In this document: positions 54,959-63,621 of the stretch, in pieces
Layout: the number at the start of each line of letters is the position of its first letter
Position numbering within the stretch: position 1 is the first letter of the stretch
Source of the DNA: Microvirga arsenatis
Lineage (GTDB): Bacteria; Pseudomonadota; Alphaproteobacteria; Rhizobiales; Beijerinckiaceae
Direction: 5' to 3'
Length of the DNA: 64,000 bases
Assembly (NCBI RefSeq): GCF_009910705.1
Contig: NZ_JAAAXJ010000001.1
Span: 248,001-312,000, forward strand
Position numbers and translations under genes: made by a program
The notes under the pieces: model-generated
Databases searched by the model: none
What the model saw: only the letters and a program-made list of their open reading frames with translations
Told to the model about the DNA's origin: nothing

Positions 54959-56079
54959 CGGCCAGGCCCGCCGGCTCCGCCCTCGACCGGTTCCGCCTGC
55001 CCCGGTGGGGCCAGCGCGGCACGGCAGGGGCCTCGATCCCGGCCCAGCTCACCTTCGAGAACATCGTCCAGGCCTATGGCAGCCAGCGCGCCCTCGACGG
55101 CGTCTCGCTCACCATCGAGCCGGGCGAGATCGTCTGCCTGCTCGGCCATTCCGGCTGCGGCAAGACCACCCTCCTGCGCATCGCGGCGGGCGTCGAGGCG
55201 CCGACCTCCGGCCGCGTCCTCATGGATCGCCTGGAGGTCAGCGGACCGGGGGCCTTCCTGGAGCCGGAGAAGCGGGGCATCGGGCTGATGTTCCAGGACT
55301 ACGCCCTCTTCCCGCACATGACGATCCTGCAGAACATCATGTTCGGCCTGAAGGATCTTTCCGCCTCCGAGGCCGGCATCGCCGCGCGTCGGGCCCTGTC
55401 CCGGGTCGGCCTCGAGCATTTTGCCGACGAGTACCCTCACACGCTCTCCGGCGGCGAGCAGCAGCGGGTCGCGCTCGCGCGCTCCATCGCGCCGCGCCCC
55501 GGCGTGCTGCTCATGGACGAGCCGTTCTCCAACCTCGACCGGCGCATGCGCGACGCCATCCGCGACGAGACCGTCGCAATTCTGAGAGAAACCGGCGCTA
55601 CGACGATCGTTGTGACCCACGATCCCGAGGAAGCCATGCGGATCGCCGACCGGATCGTCCTGATGCGGGCGGGAACGATCATCCAGCAGGGCGAAGCCGA
55701 GGAGATCTACCGGCGACCCGCCAGTCTCTTCGCTGCGCGGTTCTTCTGCGACTTCAACGAGCTCGAGGGCGTGGTCCGCAACGGGCAGGTGACCTGCCCC
55801 GTGGGCGTCTTTCCCGCGCCGCATCTGCCGGACGGCGCGGCCATCGTCTGCGTGCGCCCGCAGGGGCTCAGGCTCAAGCCCGCCGGCTTCTGCCTGCCGG
55901 GCCGCGTGGTCTCCCGCCGGTTTCTGGGCGAGGTCGATCTGGTCCATATCGACGTGCAGGGCGTCGACCGCCCGCTCCAGGCCCGCATCCACGATCCCGC
56001 CGGCGTGAGGGAGGGGCAGGATGTGGGCATCGAGGTCGAGACGAAGGATGTCCTTGTTTTCGCCGCGTCCGACGCATAG
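54955..56079 (+). CDS. ABC transporter ATP-binding protein (ferric/sulfate-type, FbpC-like)
   Basis: This 374-residue ATPase has Walker A GHSGCGKTTLLR, signature LSGGEQQRVALAR, Walker B VLLMDEPFSNLD and the H-loop VVTHDPEEAM, followed by a C-terminal TOBE-type regulatory domain. It resembles iron(III) or sulfate-type importers. No permease or binding-protein gene is adjacent, so its transport partner is elsewhere or it is an orphan. It is translationally coupled to scpB (ATGA). An N-terminal extension of about 30 residues precedes the fold. Confidence 0.9.
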   Translation: MTARPAGSALDRFRLPRWGQRGTAGASIPAQLTFENIVQAYGSQRALDGVSLTIEPGEIVCLLGHSGCGKTTLLRIAAGVEAPTSGRVLMDRLEVSGPGAFLEPEKRGIGLMFQDYALFPHMTILQNIMFGLKDLSASEAGIAARRALSRVGLEHFADEYPHTLSGGEQQRVALARSIAPRPGVLLMDEPFSNLDRRMRDAIRDETVAILRETGATTIVVTHDPEEAMRIADRIVLMRAGTIIQQGEAEEIYRRPASLFAARFFCDFNELEGVVRNGQVTCPVGVFPAPHLPDGAAIVCVRPQGLRLKPAGFCLPGRVVSRRFLGEVDLVHIDVQGVDRPLQARIHDPAGVREGQDVGIEVETKDVLVFAASDA

Positions 56080-56135
56080 GTTGACGCCGAGTTATTGACC
56101 AAACGCCGCGCCGCTCCCGGCGCAGGAGGATTGCC

Positions 56136-56378
56136 ATGGGTGGCACGAGTATCTGGCACTGGATCGTTGTGGGTCTGATCGTTGTCCTGCTCTTCGGACG
56201 CGGCAAGATCTCCGATCTGATGGGCGACGTCGCGAAGGGCATCAAGGCCTTCAAGAAGGGCATGTCCGAGGACGAGACCGCGGCGAAGCCCGTGCAGCCC
56301 GCCGAGCCGGTTCGGACCATCGACCACCAGAACGGTACGACCACCACCACTGTGACGACCGACCACAAGGTCGGCTGA
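56136..56378 (+). CDS. tatA: Sec-independent translocase subunit TatA
   Basis: This 80-residue protein has one N-terminal membrane helix ([19 protein letters not shown]) then the amphipathic helix [19 protein letters not shown], the standard TatA/E layout. The C-terminal tail is Thr-rich. TatA oligomers form the translocation passage for folded, twin-arginine-tagged proteins. It is followed by tatB and tatC in the usual order. Confidence 0.96.
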   Translation: MGGTSIWHWIVVGLIVVLLFGRGKISDLMGDVAKGIKAFKKGMSEDETAAKPVQPAEPVRTIDHQNGTTTTTVTTDHKVG

Positions 56379-56444
56379 GCTTCGGGCGCCGCCCCTGGGT
56401 GGCGCTCTTGTGTGAGTACCCGAGGGCAGGTTCGAGGCCGCGTC

Positions 56445-57014
56445 ATGTTGGACATGAGCTGGGGTGAGATCATGGTGATCGGCGCCGTCGCGCTGATCGT
56501 GATCGGCCCGAAGGATCTGCCGAAGGCCCTGCGCACCGTGGGGCAGGTGACCGGCAAGCTTCGCCGCATGGCGGCGGAGTTCCAGGGTCAGTTCCACGAG
56601 GCCATGCGCGAGGCCGAGCTCGACGACGTGAAGAAGCAGCTTCAGGGCATGAACGAGTCCGTCTCGTCCCTGAACACGAGCTTCAACCCGATCCAGACCA
56701 TCCGGGACGAGATCAAGACCTCCATCGAGGCGCCCGTCACCGAACCGGAGAAACCGGCCGCCCAGGAGGGGGCGCCGGAGGCTGCCTCCGAGGCCGCTCC
56801 GCTGTCCTCCGACGCCTCGGTCCAGGCGGTGGTGGAGGGCCGGGTGGCGGCCCCCGCGAACGATCCCCTGGCCGATCTGCCGCCTCCGCCACCGATCGAC
56901 ATCGACCCGGCGGCGGACATCGCCGAATCCCTGCGGCGCGAGGCCGAGTACGAGGCCCAGCAGGCGGCTCTCGCCGCGCAACTCTCAGAGAAACCGGACG
57001 CGAAAGTCGGATGA
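56445..57014 (+). CDS. tatB: Sec-independent translocase subunit TatB
   Basis: This 189-residue protein has the TatB N-terminal helix ([27 protein letters not shown]) with the Pro-Lys-Asp-Leu-Pro hinge, an amphipathic helix (MRAVGQV-like [19 protein letters not shown]), then a long acidic and proline-rich tail. It forms the substrate-binding complex with TatC. The start is ATG at 56445. The stop overlaps tatC by four bases. Confidence 0.95.
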   Translation: MLDMSWGEIMVIGAVALIVIGPKDLPKALRTVGQVTGKLRRMAAEFQGQFHEAMREAELDDVKKQLQGMNESVSSLNTSFNPIQTIRDEIKTSIEAPVTEPEKPAAQEGAPEAASEAAPLSSDASVQAVVEGRVAAPANDPLADLPPPPPIDIDPAADIAESLRREAEYEAQQAALAAQLSEKPDAKVG

Positions 57015-57814
57015 CCACCGCCGTTGAACAGGACGAGGTCGAGGCATCGCGCGCGCCTCTGATCGAGCATCTGACCGAGCTGCGCTCCCGCCTCATCAAG
57101 GCGCTTGCGGCCTTCGTGGTGATGTTCTTCGTCTGCTTTGCAGTCGCCAAGTACATCTACAATGCTCTGGTGTGGCCCTATGTGCTTGCCGTCGGCTCGC
57201 CCGAGGCGGCGCGTCTCGTCTATACCCACGGCCTCGAATACCTGTTCACGCAGATCCAGGTGGCGGCCTTCGGGGCAGGCTTCCTCGCCTTCCCGGTCAT
57301 CGCCATGCAGGTCTACAAGTTCGTGGCGCCGGGCCTCTACAAGAACGAGCGGCGGGCCTTCCTGCCCTATCTCGTGGCGACCCCCATCCTCTTCGCGGTC
57401 GGCGCGGCCTGCGTGTACTTCATCGCGATGCCGCTCCTCATGCGCTTCTCGGTCGGCATGCAGCAGCTGGCGGTGGAATCCGGGCCGACCATCGAGTTCC
57501 TGCCCAAGGTCAGCGAGTACCTGTCGCTGATCATGACCCTGATCTTCGCCTTCGGCATCTGCTTCCAGCTTCCCGTGATCCTGACCCTGCTGGCCCGGGC
57601 CGGGATCATCGATTCGCAGTTCCTGAAGGACAAGCGGCGCTACGCCATCGTCATCGTCTTCGTGATCGCCGCCGTTCTCACCCCGCCGGACGTGATCAGC
57701 CAGTTCGCCCTTGCGGTCCCCACCTTGCTTCTTTACGAGGCGTCCATCTTCTCCGTCCGCATGGTCGAGAAGAAGCGCGCGGAAGCCGAGGCCGCGCGCG
57801 CGGCAGAGGAATAG
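57011..57814 (+). CDS. tatC: Sec-independent translocase subunit TatC
   Basis: This 267-residue protein has six membrane helices and the family segments [55 protein letters not shown] and [15 protein letters not shown]. It recognises twin-arginine signals. An acidic and basic C-terminal tail ([17 protein letters not shown]) is a little extended. ATGA overlaps tatB. The stop is followed by a small hairpin before serS. Confidence 0.97.
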   Translation: MTTAVEQDEVEASRAPLIEHLTELRSRLIKALAAFVVMFFVCFAVAKYIYNALVWPYVLAVGSPEAARLVYTHGLEYLFTQIQVAAFGAGFLAFPVIAMQVYKFVAPGLYKNERRAFLPYLVATPILFAVGAACVYFIAMPLLMRFSVGMQQLAVESGPTIEFLPKVSEYLSLIMTLIFAFGICFQLPVILTLLARAGIIDSQFLKDKRRYAIVIVFVIAAVLTPPDVISQFALAVPTLLLYEASIFSVRMVEKKRAEAEAARAAEE

Positions 57815-57829
57815 GGAGCGCAAGCTCCC
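57814..57829 (+). other. Small GNRA-capped hairpin after tatC
   Basis: The perfect stem gggagc-gcaa-gctccc begins at the last base of the tatC stop codon. It has no U-tract, so it may stabilise or process the transcript 3' end rather than terminate it. Confidence 0.5.
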
Positions 57830-57914
57830 CGCACCGGCCGCCACATCCTCGGCACAAGTTGAAGGGCGGTCTTGTCGAAGGGGCGGGGCCGCTTCACGAG
57901 GCAGGTCCCATCCG

Positions 57915-59276
57915 ATGCACGACATCCGTTCCATCCGCGAGAATCCCGCGGCTTTCGACCAAGGCCTCCGGAACCGGGGCATGGAGCCCTTGTCCGCGCG
58001 CCTGATCGCCCTCGACGACCGGCGCAAGAGCGCCGTCTCGGCCCTGCAGGCCGCCACCGAGCGCCGCAACGCCCTCTCCAAGGAGATCGGCCAGGCCAAG
58101 GCCAAGAAGGACGAGGCTCGGGCGCAGGAGCTGATGGCCGAGGTCGCCCGGATCAAGGAGTCGATGCCGGAGCTGGAGGAGGCCGAGCGCGCCGCCGAGA
58201 AGGCCCTGTTCGAGGCCCTGGCCGGCATCCCGAACATCCCGAAGGCGGAGGTGCCTGTCGGCGCCGACGAGCACGGCAACGTGGAGCGCCACCGGGTGGG
58301 CAACCCGAGGAACCTCGCGGCCGCGCGGCAGCATTTCGAGATCGGCGAGGCCCTCGGACTGATGGATTTCGAGACCGCGGCGAAGCTCTCCGGCTCGCGC
58401 TTCGTGGTGCTCAAGGGCGGGCTCGCGCGCCTGGAGCGGGCGCTTGGCCAGTTCATGATCGACCTGCACGTCACCGAGCACGGCTACACGGAGGTGAACC
58501 CGCCGCTGCTGGTGCGTGACGAGGCCATGTTCGGCACGACGCAGCTGCCGAAATTCGAGGAAGACCAGTTCTGGGCCTTCCCGGGCAGCGCGCTCTGGGA
58601 GATCGTGTCCGCCGCCCTCGACGGCCAGCCCCGCGAGGCCGTGGCCAGGATGGTCAAGGACGCCCGCTACGGTCTGATTCCGACCGCGGAGGTGACGCTG
58701 ACGAACCTCGTGCGCGAGCAGATCCTTTCCGAGGAGGAGCTGCCCCTGCGCTTTACCGCGCTCACCCCGAGCTTCCGCGCCGAGGCGGGATCGGCCGGTC
58801 GCGATACCCGCGGCATGATCCGCCAGCACCAGTTCGTGAAGTGCGAGCTCGTCTCGATCACCACGCCGGAGACTTCGGCCGACGAGCACGAGCGCATGCT
58901 CGCCTGCGCCGAGAACGTGCTTAAAAAACTGGAGCTGCCGTTCCGCACCATGACGCTCTGCACCGGCGACATGGGCTTTGCCTCGACCAAGACCTACGAC
59001 ATCGAGGTCTGGCTGCCGGGGCAGGGGGCCTATCGCGAGATTTCGAGCTGCTCGGTCTGCTCGGACTTTCAGGCCCGCCGCATGAACGCCCGCTACCGCC
59101 CCGCGGGCGAGAAGCAGCCGCGCTTCGTGCACACGCTCAACGGCTCCGGCCTTGCGGTCGGCCGCACGCTGGTGGCGGTGCTGGAGAACTATCAGAACGA
59201 GGACGGCAGCGTCACGATCCCGTCGGTGCTCCAGCCCTATATGGGCGGCGTGACCCGCATCGAGCGTCAGGCCTGA
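57915..59276 (+). CDS. serS: Seryl-tRNA synthetase
   Basis: This 453-residue class II synthetase has the characteristic N-terminal helical arm ([18 protein letters not shown] and long charged helices to about residue 110), then the catalytic core with [23 protein letters not shown] and [18 protein letters not shown] (motif 2 and 3 neighbourhoods). The start is ATG at 57915; an open frame upstream to 57711 overlaps tatC and is not conserved. surE begins three bases after the stop. Confidence 0.98.
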   Translation: MHDIRSIRENPAAFDQGLRNRGMEPLSARLIALDDRRKSAVSALQAATERRNALSKEIGQAKAKKDEARAQELMAEVARIKESMPELEEAERAAEKALFEALAGIPNIPKAEVPVGADEHGNVERHRVGNPRNLAAARQHFEIGEALGLMDFETAAKLSGSRFVVLKGGLARLERALGQFMIDLHVTEHGYTEVNPPLLVRDEAMFGTTQLPKFEEDQFWAFPGSALWEIVSAALDGQPREAVARMVKDARYGLIPTAEVTLTNLVREQILSEEELPLRFTALTPSFRAEAGSAGRDTRGMIRQHQFVKCELVSITTPETSADEHERMLACAENVLKKLELPFRTMTLCTGDMGFASTKTYDIEVWLPGQGAYREISSCSVCSDFQARRMNARYRPAGEKQPRFVHTLNGSGLAVGRTLVAVLENYQNEDGSVTIPSVLQPYMGGVTRIERQA

Positions 59277-59279
59277 AGC

Positions 59280-60041
59280 ATGCGCATCCTCTGCACCAAC
59301 GACGACGGCATCCATGCTCCGGGGTTGAAAACCTTGGAAGCTATTGCTCGCGAGTTGTCGGACGATGTCTGGGTGGTCGCGCCGGAGACGGACCAGAGCG
59401 GCGTCGCCCACTCGCTCTCGCTCAACGATCCCTTGCGCCTGCGCGAGGTCTCCAGCCGGCATTTCGCCGTGAAGGGCACGCCCACCGATTGCGTGATCAT
59501 GGGCGTGCGCCACCTCATGCGGGACGCCAGGCCCGACCTGGTGCTCTCCGGCGTGAACCGGGGGCAGAACGTGGCGGAGGACGTGACCTATTCCGGCACG
59601 GTGGCGGGCGCCATCGAGGGGACGATCCTCGGCATTCCCTCCATCGCGCTCTCCCAGGCCTATGGCCCGGCGACGCGCAATGCGCCCCGCTGGCAATGCG
59701 CCGAGCATCACGGGCCCAAGGTGGTGCGCAGGATCCTCGAGGCCGGGATCGACAAGGGCATCCTGGTCAACGTCAACTTCCCGGATTGCGAACCTCAGGA
59801 AGTCGAGGGGACGGCTCTCGTCAACCAGGGCCAGCGCACGCAGGAGCTCCTGCGCCTCGACGAGCGCCGGGACGGGCGCGGCAACCCCTATTTCTGGATC
59901 GCCTTCGAGCGGCATCCCTTCACGCCCGGCAACGGCACGGACCTCTGGGCCATCGCCAACCGGCGCATCGCGGTGACGCCGCTGCGGATCGACATGACCG
60001 ACGAGCCGACGCTCACCCGCTATGCGCAGGCCTTCGGCTGA
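59280..60041 (+). CDS. surE: 5'/3'-nucleotidase SurE
   Basis: This 253-residue phosphatase acts on nucleoside 5'- and 3'-monophosphates and short polyphosphate, aiding survival in stationary phase. The metal site is formed by LCTNDDGIHAPGLKTLE (Asp-Asp) and the Ser/Asn region of LSGVNRGQNVAEDVTYSG, followed by GTVAGAIEGTILGIPSIALSQ. It is directly downstream of serS and upstream of pcm, the classic surE-pcm pair of stress-survival genes. Confidence 0.97.
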   Translation: MRILCTNDDGIHAPGLKTLEAIARELSDDVWVVAPETDQSGVAHSLSLNDPLRLREVSSRHFAVKGTPTDCVIMGVRHLMRDARPDLVLSGVNRGQNVAEDVTYSGTVAGAIEGTILGIPSIALSQAYGPATRNAPRWQCAEHHGPKVVRRILEAGIDKGILVNVNFPDCEPQEVEGTALVNQGQRTQELLRLDERRDGRGNPYFWIAFERHPFTPGNGTDLWAIANRRIAVTPLRIDMTDEPTLTRYAQAFG

Positions 60042-60057
60042 TGGGGATGCGGACGCG

Positions 60058-60741
60058 ATGAACGAGAGCCTGCCGTCCCTGCCCGAAGCGGAGGCCCGCG
60101 ACGAGCAGGCGGCCATCGGCGCTGCCTCCTTCATCCTGTCCCTGAGGGCCAAGGGAATTCGTGATACAGCCCTGCTGCGCGCCATGGAGCTGGTGCCGCG
60201 GGAGGTCTTCGCCCCGCGCCGCTTCACGGACCTCGCCCGAACCGACGTCGCCCTGCCGCTGCCCTGCGGCCAGACCATGACGGGCCCCGCCACCGTGGCC
60301 GCGATGCTGCTGGCGCTCGGCGTTCAGCCCGGCCAGCGGATCCTGGAGATCGGAACCGGCAGCGGCTACGTGACCGCCCTGCTGGCACGGCTCGGGGCGG
60401 AGGTGACCTCGGTCGAGCGGTTCAACACCCTGGCGGAGAGCGCGGCCCAGCACCTGAAGATCGTGGATGCGGGCCGGGTGCGCCTGGAGGTGGGAGACGG
60501 CCTGGCGACGCGGGTTCGGGACCGGTTCGACCGCATCCTGCTCAACGGGGCCCGCCCCGAGATCCCGGAGGCCGTCATCTCCCTGCTGCCGCCCGGCGGC
60601 CGCCTGGTCGGAGCGCTGACCCTGGAAGGGATGCCGCGCCTCGTGACGATCGAGCGCGACGGGAAAGGGGACCTGGGGCAAAGCCTCGGAGGATCGCTGC
60701 GAATCTCTCCCCTCGTCACCGGAGTTGCGGCCACGCTCTGA
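60058..60741 (+). CDS. pcm: Protein-L-isoaspartate O-methyltransferase
   Basis: This 227-residue methyltransferase repairs isoaspartate in aged proteins. The SAM-binding motif is LEIGTGSGYVTALLARLGAEV, and motifs RAMELVPREVFAPRRF and LPLPCGQTMTGPATVAAML resemble Pcm. The start is ATG at 60058, 16 bases after the surE stop. It is transcribed with surE. The substrate assignment rests on family similarity and the surE neighbour. Confidence 0.94.
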   Translation: MNESLPSLPEAEARDEQAAIGAASFILSLRAKGIRDTALLRAMELVPREVFAPRRFTDLARTDVALPLPCGQTMTGPATVAAMLLALGVQPGQRILEIGTGSGYVTALLARLGAEVTSVERFNTLAESAAQHLKIVDAGRVRLEVGDGLATRVRDRFDRILLNGARPEIPEAVISLLPPGGRLVGALTLEGMPRLVTIERDGKGDLGQSLGGSLRISPLVTGVAATL

Positions 60742-60745
60742 CCGA

Positions 60746-60761
60746 TTCGAAAATATTCGAA
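60746..60761. promoter_or_regulatory. Paired TTCGAA hexamers upstream of the nlpD-like gene
   Basis: TTCGAA-AATA-TTCGAA is a 16-base near-palindrome five bases after the pcm stop, in an AT-rich 113-base spacer. It partly overlaps a GANTC (CcrM) site. It could be an operator for the LytM-domain gene starting at 60855. Confidence 0.4.
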
Positions 60762-60854
60762 CACGGTTGCGACAAAATGGTTGCCGTCAACCGTTACTTA
60801 ACCTGAACAGGCTTTTAATGGCCCCATCGAGTTGCGTTCGGTTGGGGTTGAGTG

Positions 60855-61922
60855 ATGCGGTTGCGTACAGGTTCCAGGCATTGGGTTGCGGTGTCTCGGA
60901 TCGCTCTGGTGGGCTTGATCGGCAGTGCGGCTGCGGCATGCAGCACGGACACGGCGCGCTTCTCGCAGAGTCCCTTCTCAAACCCCTTCGCCGCCAGCGA
61001 GCGGGTGGAAGGCGCCTCCGGCGCTCCCTCCCAGCCCCAGGCATCCCCGTCCCACGCCGCGGCCCCCATGCCGACGGCCCCGGTCCAGGCGCAGGCCCTG
61101 CCGCCCGTGCAGACCCAGCCGCTGCGCACCGTCGCCGCTCCCGCTGCCATCCAGCCGCGCGCCGTTCCGGCCGCTCAGACCGCTTCGGCCCAGCCCAAGT
61201 TCCGCCTCGTCGACACGTCCAAGGTTCCCGCCGCCACCACGCCGGTCGCCACAGCGGAGCCCGCCAAGCGCGTCCGTCCCGGCATGACCTCCACGGCGCA
61301 GGCTCCGGCTCCGGCGGCTCCCGCCTCCGGCAAGGCGGCTCCCGTGCAGGTGGCCTCCGCGACCGACGAGCCCCTCGTCTCCGCCCCGAAGCCCCTGGTC
61401 TCGGCGCCCAAGCCTGCGGAGCAGCCCAAGGTCGCGGCTCTCGCCCAGCCTGAGCCCGTGAAGCCGGCCGCCGCCGTCCAGCCGGCTGCTCCGGCTCCGC
61501 AGCCGGAGGCCGCCAAGGCTCCCGCGCCGGAGCCCGAGCAGACCGCGAGCGTGTCGGGCGACTTCCGCTGGCCCGCCCGGGGCCGCGTCATCGCCGGCTT
61601 CGGCGCCAATGGCGGCAACGAGGGCATCAACATCGCCGTGCCCGAAGGCACCCCGGTCAAGGCAGCCGAAGCGGGCGTCGTGACCTATGCGGGCAGCGAG
61701 GTGAAGGGCTACGGCAACCTCGTTCTCATCCGGCACGAGAACGGCTACGTCTCGGCCTATGCCCACAATGCCTCGCTCAACGTGAAGCGCGGCGACCAGG
61801 TCAAGCGCGGCCAGGTGATCGCCACCTCCGGCCAGACCGGCAACGTGACCTCGCCGCAGCTGCACTTCGAGATCCGCAAGGGTGCGCAGCCCGTGGATCC
61901 CCTGAAGTATCTCGGCGGCTGA
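60855..61922 (+). CDS. NlpD-like LytM (M23) envelope lipoprotein/amidase activator
   Basis: This 355-residue protein has an N-terminal hydrophobic signal and a weak lipobox (SAAAACS), a long Ala/Pro/Lys-rich linker (about 40-230) and a C-terminal LytM domain starting FRWPARGRVIAGFGANGGNEGI. The LytM metal ligands are missing: the HxxxD motif reads NEGIN and the final HxH reads QLH. The domain resembles E. coli NlpD, a non-catalytic activator of septal cell-wall amidases. A GTG three bases before the ATG is an alternative start. The tat, surE and pcm context matches other rhizobia. Confidence 0.9.
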   Translation: MRLRTGSRHWVAVSRIALVGLIGSAAAACSTDTARFSQSPFSNPFAASERVEGASGAPSQPQASPSHAAAPMPTAPVQAQALPPVQTQPLRTVAAPAAIQPRAVPAAQTASAQPKFRLVDTSKVPAATTPVATAEPAKRVRPGMTSTAQAPAPAAPASGKAAPVQVASATDEPLVSAPKPLVSAPKPAEQPKVAALAQPEPVKPAAAVQPAAPAPQPEAAKAPAPEPEQTASVSGDFRWPARGRVIAGFGANGGNEGINIAVPEGTPVKAAEAGVVTYAGSEVKGYGNLVLIRHENGYVSAYAHNASLNVKRGDQVKRGQVIATSGQTGNVTSPQLHFEIRKGAQPVDPLKYLGG

Positions 61923-62009
61923 TCCCGGACGCAATTTCGGTCGGCGTTCGACCTTTGGCGCTGACCCGATGAGGGGACGGTGGAGCTCAGCCACCGTCCC
62001 TTTGCCGTT

Positions 62010-62885
62010 TCAGATCGCCTTTCCGAGCCGGCCGGCGAGATCCTGGATGAACTGCCAGGCGGTGCGGCCGGAGCGGGCCCCGCGGGTGGTGGCCCATTCG
62101 AGGGCCTCGGCGCGGATCGCCTCCCGGTCCGCCTCGAGGCCGAGATGGTCGACATAGCCGAAGACCATGTCGAGATATTCGTCCTGGCTGCACTTGTGGA
62201 AGCCGAGCCAGAGGCCGAAGCGATCGGACAGCGACACCTTCTCCTCCACCGCCTCGCCGGGATTGATCGCAGTCGAGCGCTCGTTCTCCATCATGTCGCG
62301 GGGCAGGAGGTGGCGGCGGTTCGAGGTGGCGTAGAAGATCACGTTGTCGGGCCGGCCCTCGATCCCGCCCTCCAGCACCGCCTTGAGGGACTTGTAGGAC
62401 GTGTCGTCGGCATCGAAGGACAGGTCGTCGCAGAACACGATGAAGCGGTGCGGGTCTGTCCGCAGGAGGCCCATGAGCTCGGGCAGGGTCTCGATGTCCT
62501 CCCGGTGGATCTCGATCAGCTTCAGGGGCCGGGCCTCGGCGGGCCTGGCATGATTGATCTCCGCATGGACCGCCTTGACCAGGGAGGACTTGCCCATGCC
62601 GCGGGCGCCCCAGAGCAGGGCGTTGTTGGCCGGCAGGCCCCGGGCGAAGCGCCCGGTGTTCTCCGCCAGCTGGTCCCGCACCCGATCGATGCCGCGCAGC
62701 AGGCTCATCTCGACCCGGTTGACCTTCGGGACCGGGGAGAGCCTGCGGCCTGCCGCTTGCCAGACGAAGGCGTCGGCGGCCGTAAAATCCGCGTGAGGCG
62801 AGGCCACGGGGGCGAGGCGCTCAAGGGCAGCGGCGATGCGCGTCAAAAGCGCCAGGGTTTCAGGAGAATTGAGGTCTGCGGGCAT
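62010..62885 (-). CDS. DUF815 family P-loop ATPase
   Basis: This 291-residue protein has Walker A GARGMGKSSL and Walker B region FIVFCDDLSFDADD, with EGRPDNVIFYATSNRRHLLPRDMMEN as the sensor/arginine-finger segment typical of DUF815 AAA-like ATPases. They are widely conserved in rhizobia next to yajC/secD-type genes, and the function is unknown. The start at 62885 (MPADLNSPE) lacks a strong ribosome binding site; a GTG at 62894 is possible. It is divergent from yajC across a spacer with a repeat. Confidence 0.92.
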   Translation of the reverse strand: MPADLNSPETLALLTRIAAALERLAPVASPHADFTAADAFVWQAAGRRLSPVPKVNRVEMSLLRGIDRVRDQLAENTGRFARGLPANNALLWGARGMGKSSLVKAVHAEINHARPAEARPLKLIEIHREDIETLPELMGLLRTDPHRFIVFCDDLSFDADDTSYKSLKAVLEGGIEGRPDNVIFYATSNRRHLLPRDMMENERSTAINPGEAVEEKVSLSDRFGLWLGFHKCSQDEYLDMVFGYVDHLGLEADREAIRAEALEWATTRGARSGRTAWQFIQDLAGRLGKAI

Positions 62886-62972
62886 GTCGAACACGGTGAT
62901 CCGGGGTGGGTAAGGGGATTGCTTAGCGCGGAAAGCGTCAAACGGTCCACGGAGAGGCCTTTGGAAAGTCTG

Positions 62973-63084
62973 GCATCGGACCCAAAAGTGGAAGCCACTT
63001 TTGGGGGCAATCCGATGCTTTCTTCTTAGAAAGGCACATCGTTGGGCGCGGAAAACCGGTACCCACTTTTCCGCACGATGTGCC
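62973..63084. repeat. Two-hairpin intergenic element, copy 2
   Basis: It matches 21535-21648. Module 1 is gcatcggacccaaaagtgg ... ccacttttgg ... ccgatgc; module 2 is ggcacatcgt ... gcggaaaacc ... cccacttttccgc acgatgtgcc. The outer arms of module 2 differ from copy 1, yet remain mutually complementary. It lies upstream of the yajC promoter. Confidence 0.88.
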
Positions 63085-63094
63085 TGCAACTTCA

Positions 63095-63122
63095 TTGATT
63101 TCGCGGACTCGATGGGTATAGT
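63095..63122 (+). promoter_or_regulatory. Promoter of yajC-secD
   Basis: TTGATT at 63095-63100 and TATAGT at 63117-63122 are separated by 16 bases, giving a leader of about 60 bases to the yajC ATG. A GACTC (GANTC) methylation site lies in the spacer. Confidence 0.6.
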
Positions 63123-63188
63123 CCGCCACGCTTTGAATCCCGTCCGGCGCGGGTAGGCCCGAAAAGTGCCTGCCACGCGCCTTTATCC

Positions 63189-63533
63189 ATGGAGAGCCGC
63201 TTGTTCATTTCGCCTGCCTTCGCACAAGGGGCCCCTGCCGGGGGCGGAACGGAGATGATCCTTCAATTCGTTCCGTTCATCCTCATATTCGTCATCATGT
63301 GGTTCCTGATCATCCGGCCCCAGCAGCGCCGGGTGAAGGCCCACCAGGAGATGATCAAGAACGTGCGCCGGGGCGACACGATCGTCACGTCGGGCGGCAT
63401 CATCGGCAAGGTGACCAAGGTCACCGAGGACGCGGCCGACATCGAGATCGAGATCGCGGAGGGCGTCAGGGTGAAGGTGGCCCGGGCCATGATCTCCGAC
63501 GTCCGTTCCAAGAGCGAGCCGGTCAAGGCCTGA
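63189..63533 (+). CDS. yajC: Preprotein translocase subunit YajC
   Basis: This 114-residue protein has one membrane helix (MILQFVPFILIFVIMWFLII, about 23-42) followed by RPQQRRVKAHQEMIKNVRRGDTIVTSGGIIGKV, the diagnostic YajC block. It is an accessory subunit of the SecDF translocation motor. A GGAACG-containing alternative start at MILQ is unlikely because the ATG at 63189 fits the usual N-terminal leader. secD follows 88 bases later. Confidence 0.95.
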   Translation: MESRLFISPAFAQGAPAGGGTEMILQFVPFILIFVIMWFLIIRPQQRRVKAHQEMIKNVRRGDTIVTSGGIIGKVTKVTEDAADIEIEIAEGVRVKVARAMISDVRSKSEPVKA

Positions 63534-63544
63534 TTGAGACAAGG

Positions 63545-63572
63545 CCGGCCCGTTCCGGAGCGGACGGGCCGG
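63545..63572. other. Hairpin between yajC and secD
   Basis: The arms ccggcccgt (63545-63553) and acgggccgg (63564-63572) pair perfectly around a ten-base loop. No U-tract follows. It may attenuate or stabilise the transcript between the two genes. Confidence 0.5.
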
Positions 63573-63621
63573 TTGGCCGCATCGGCATGCGGCAGAGAGT
63601 GTGAGAAAGGTTGAGCTGACG

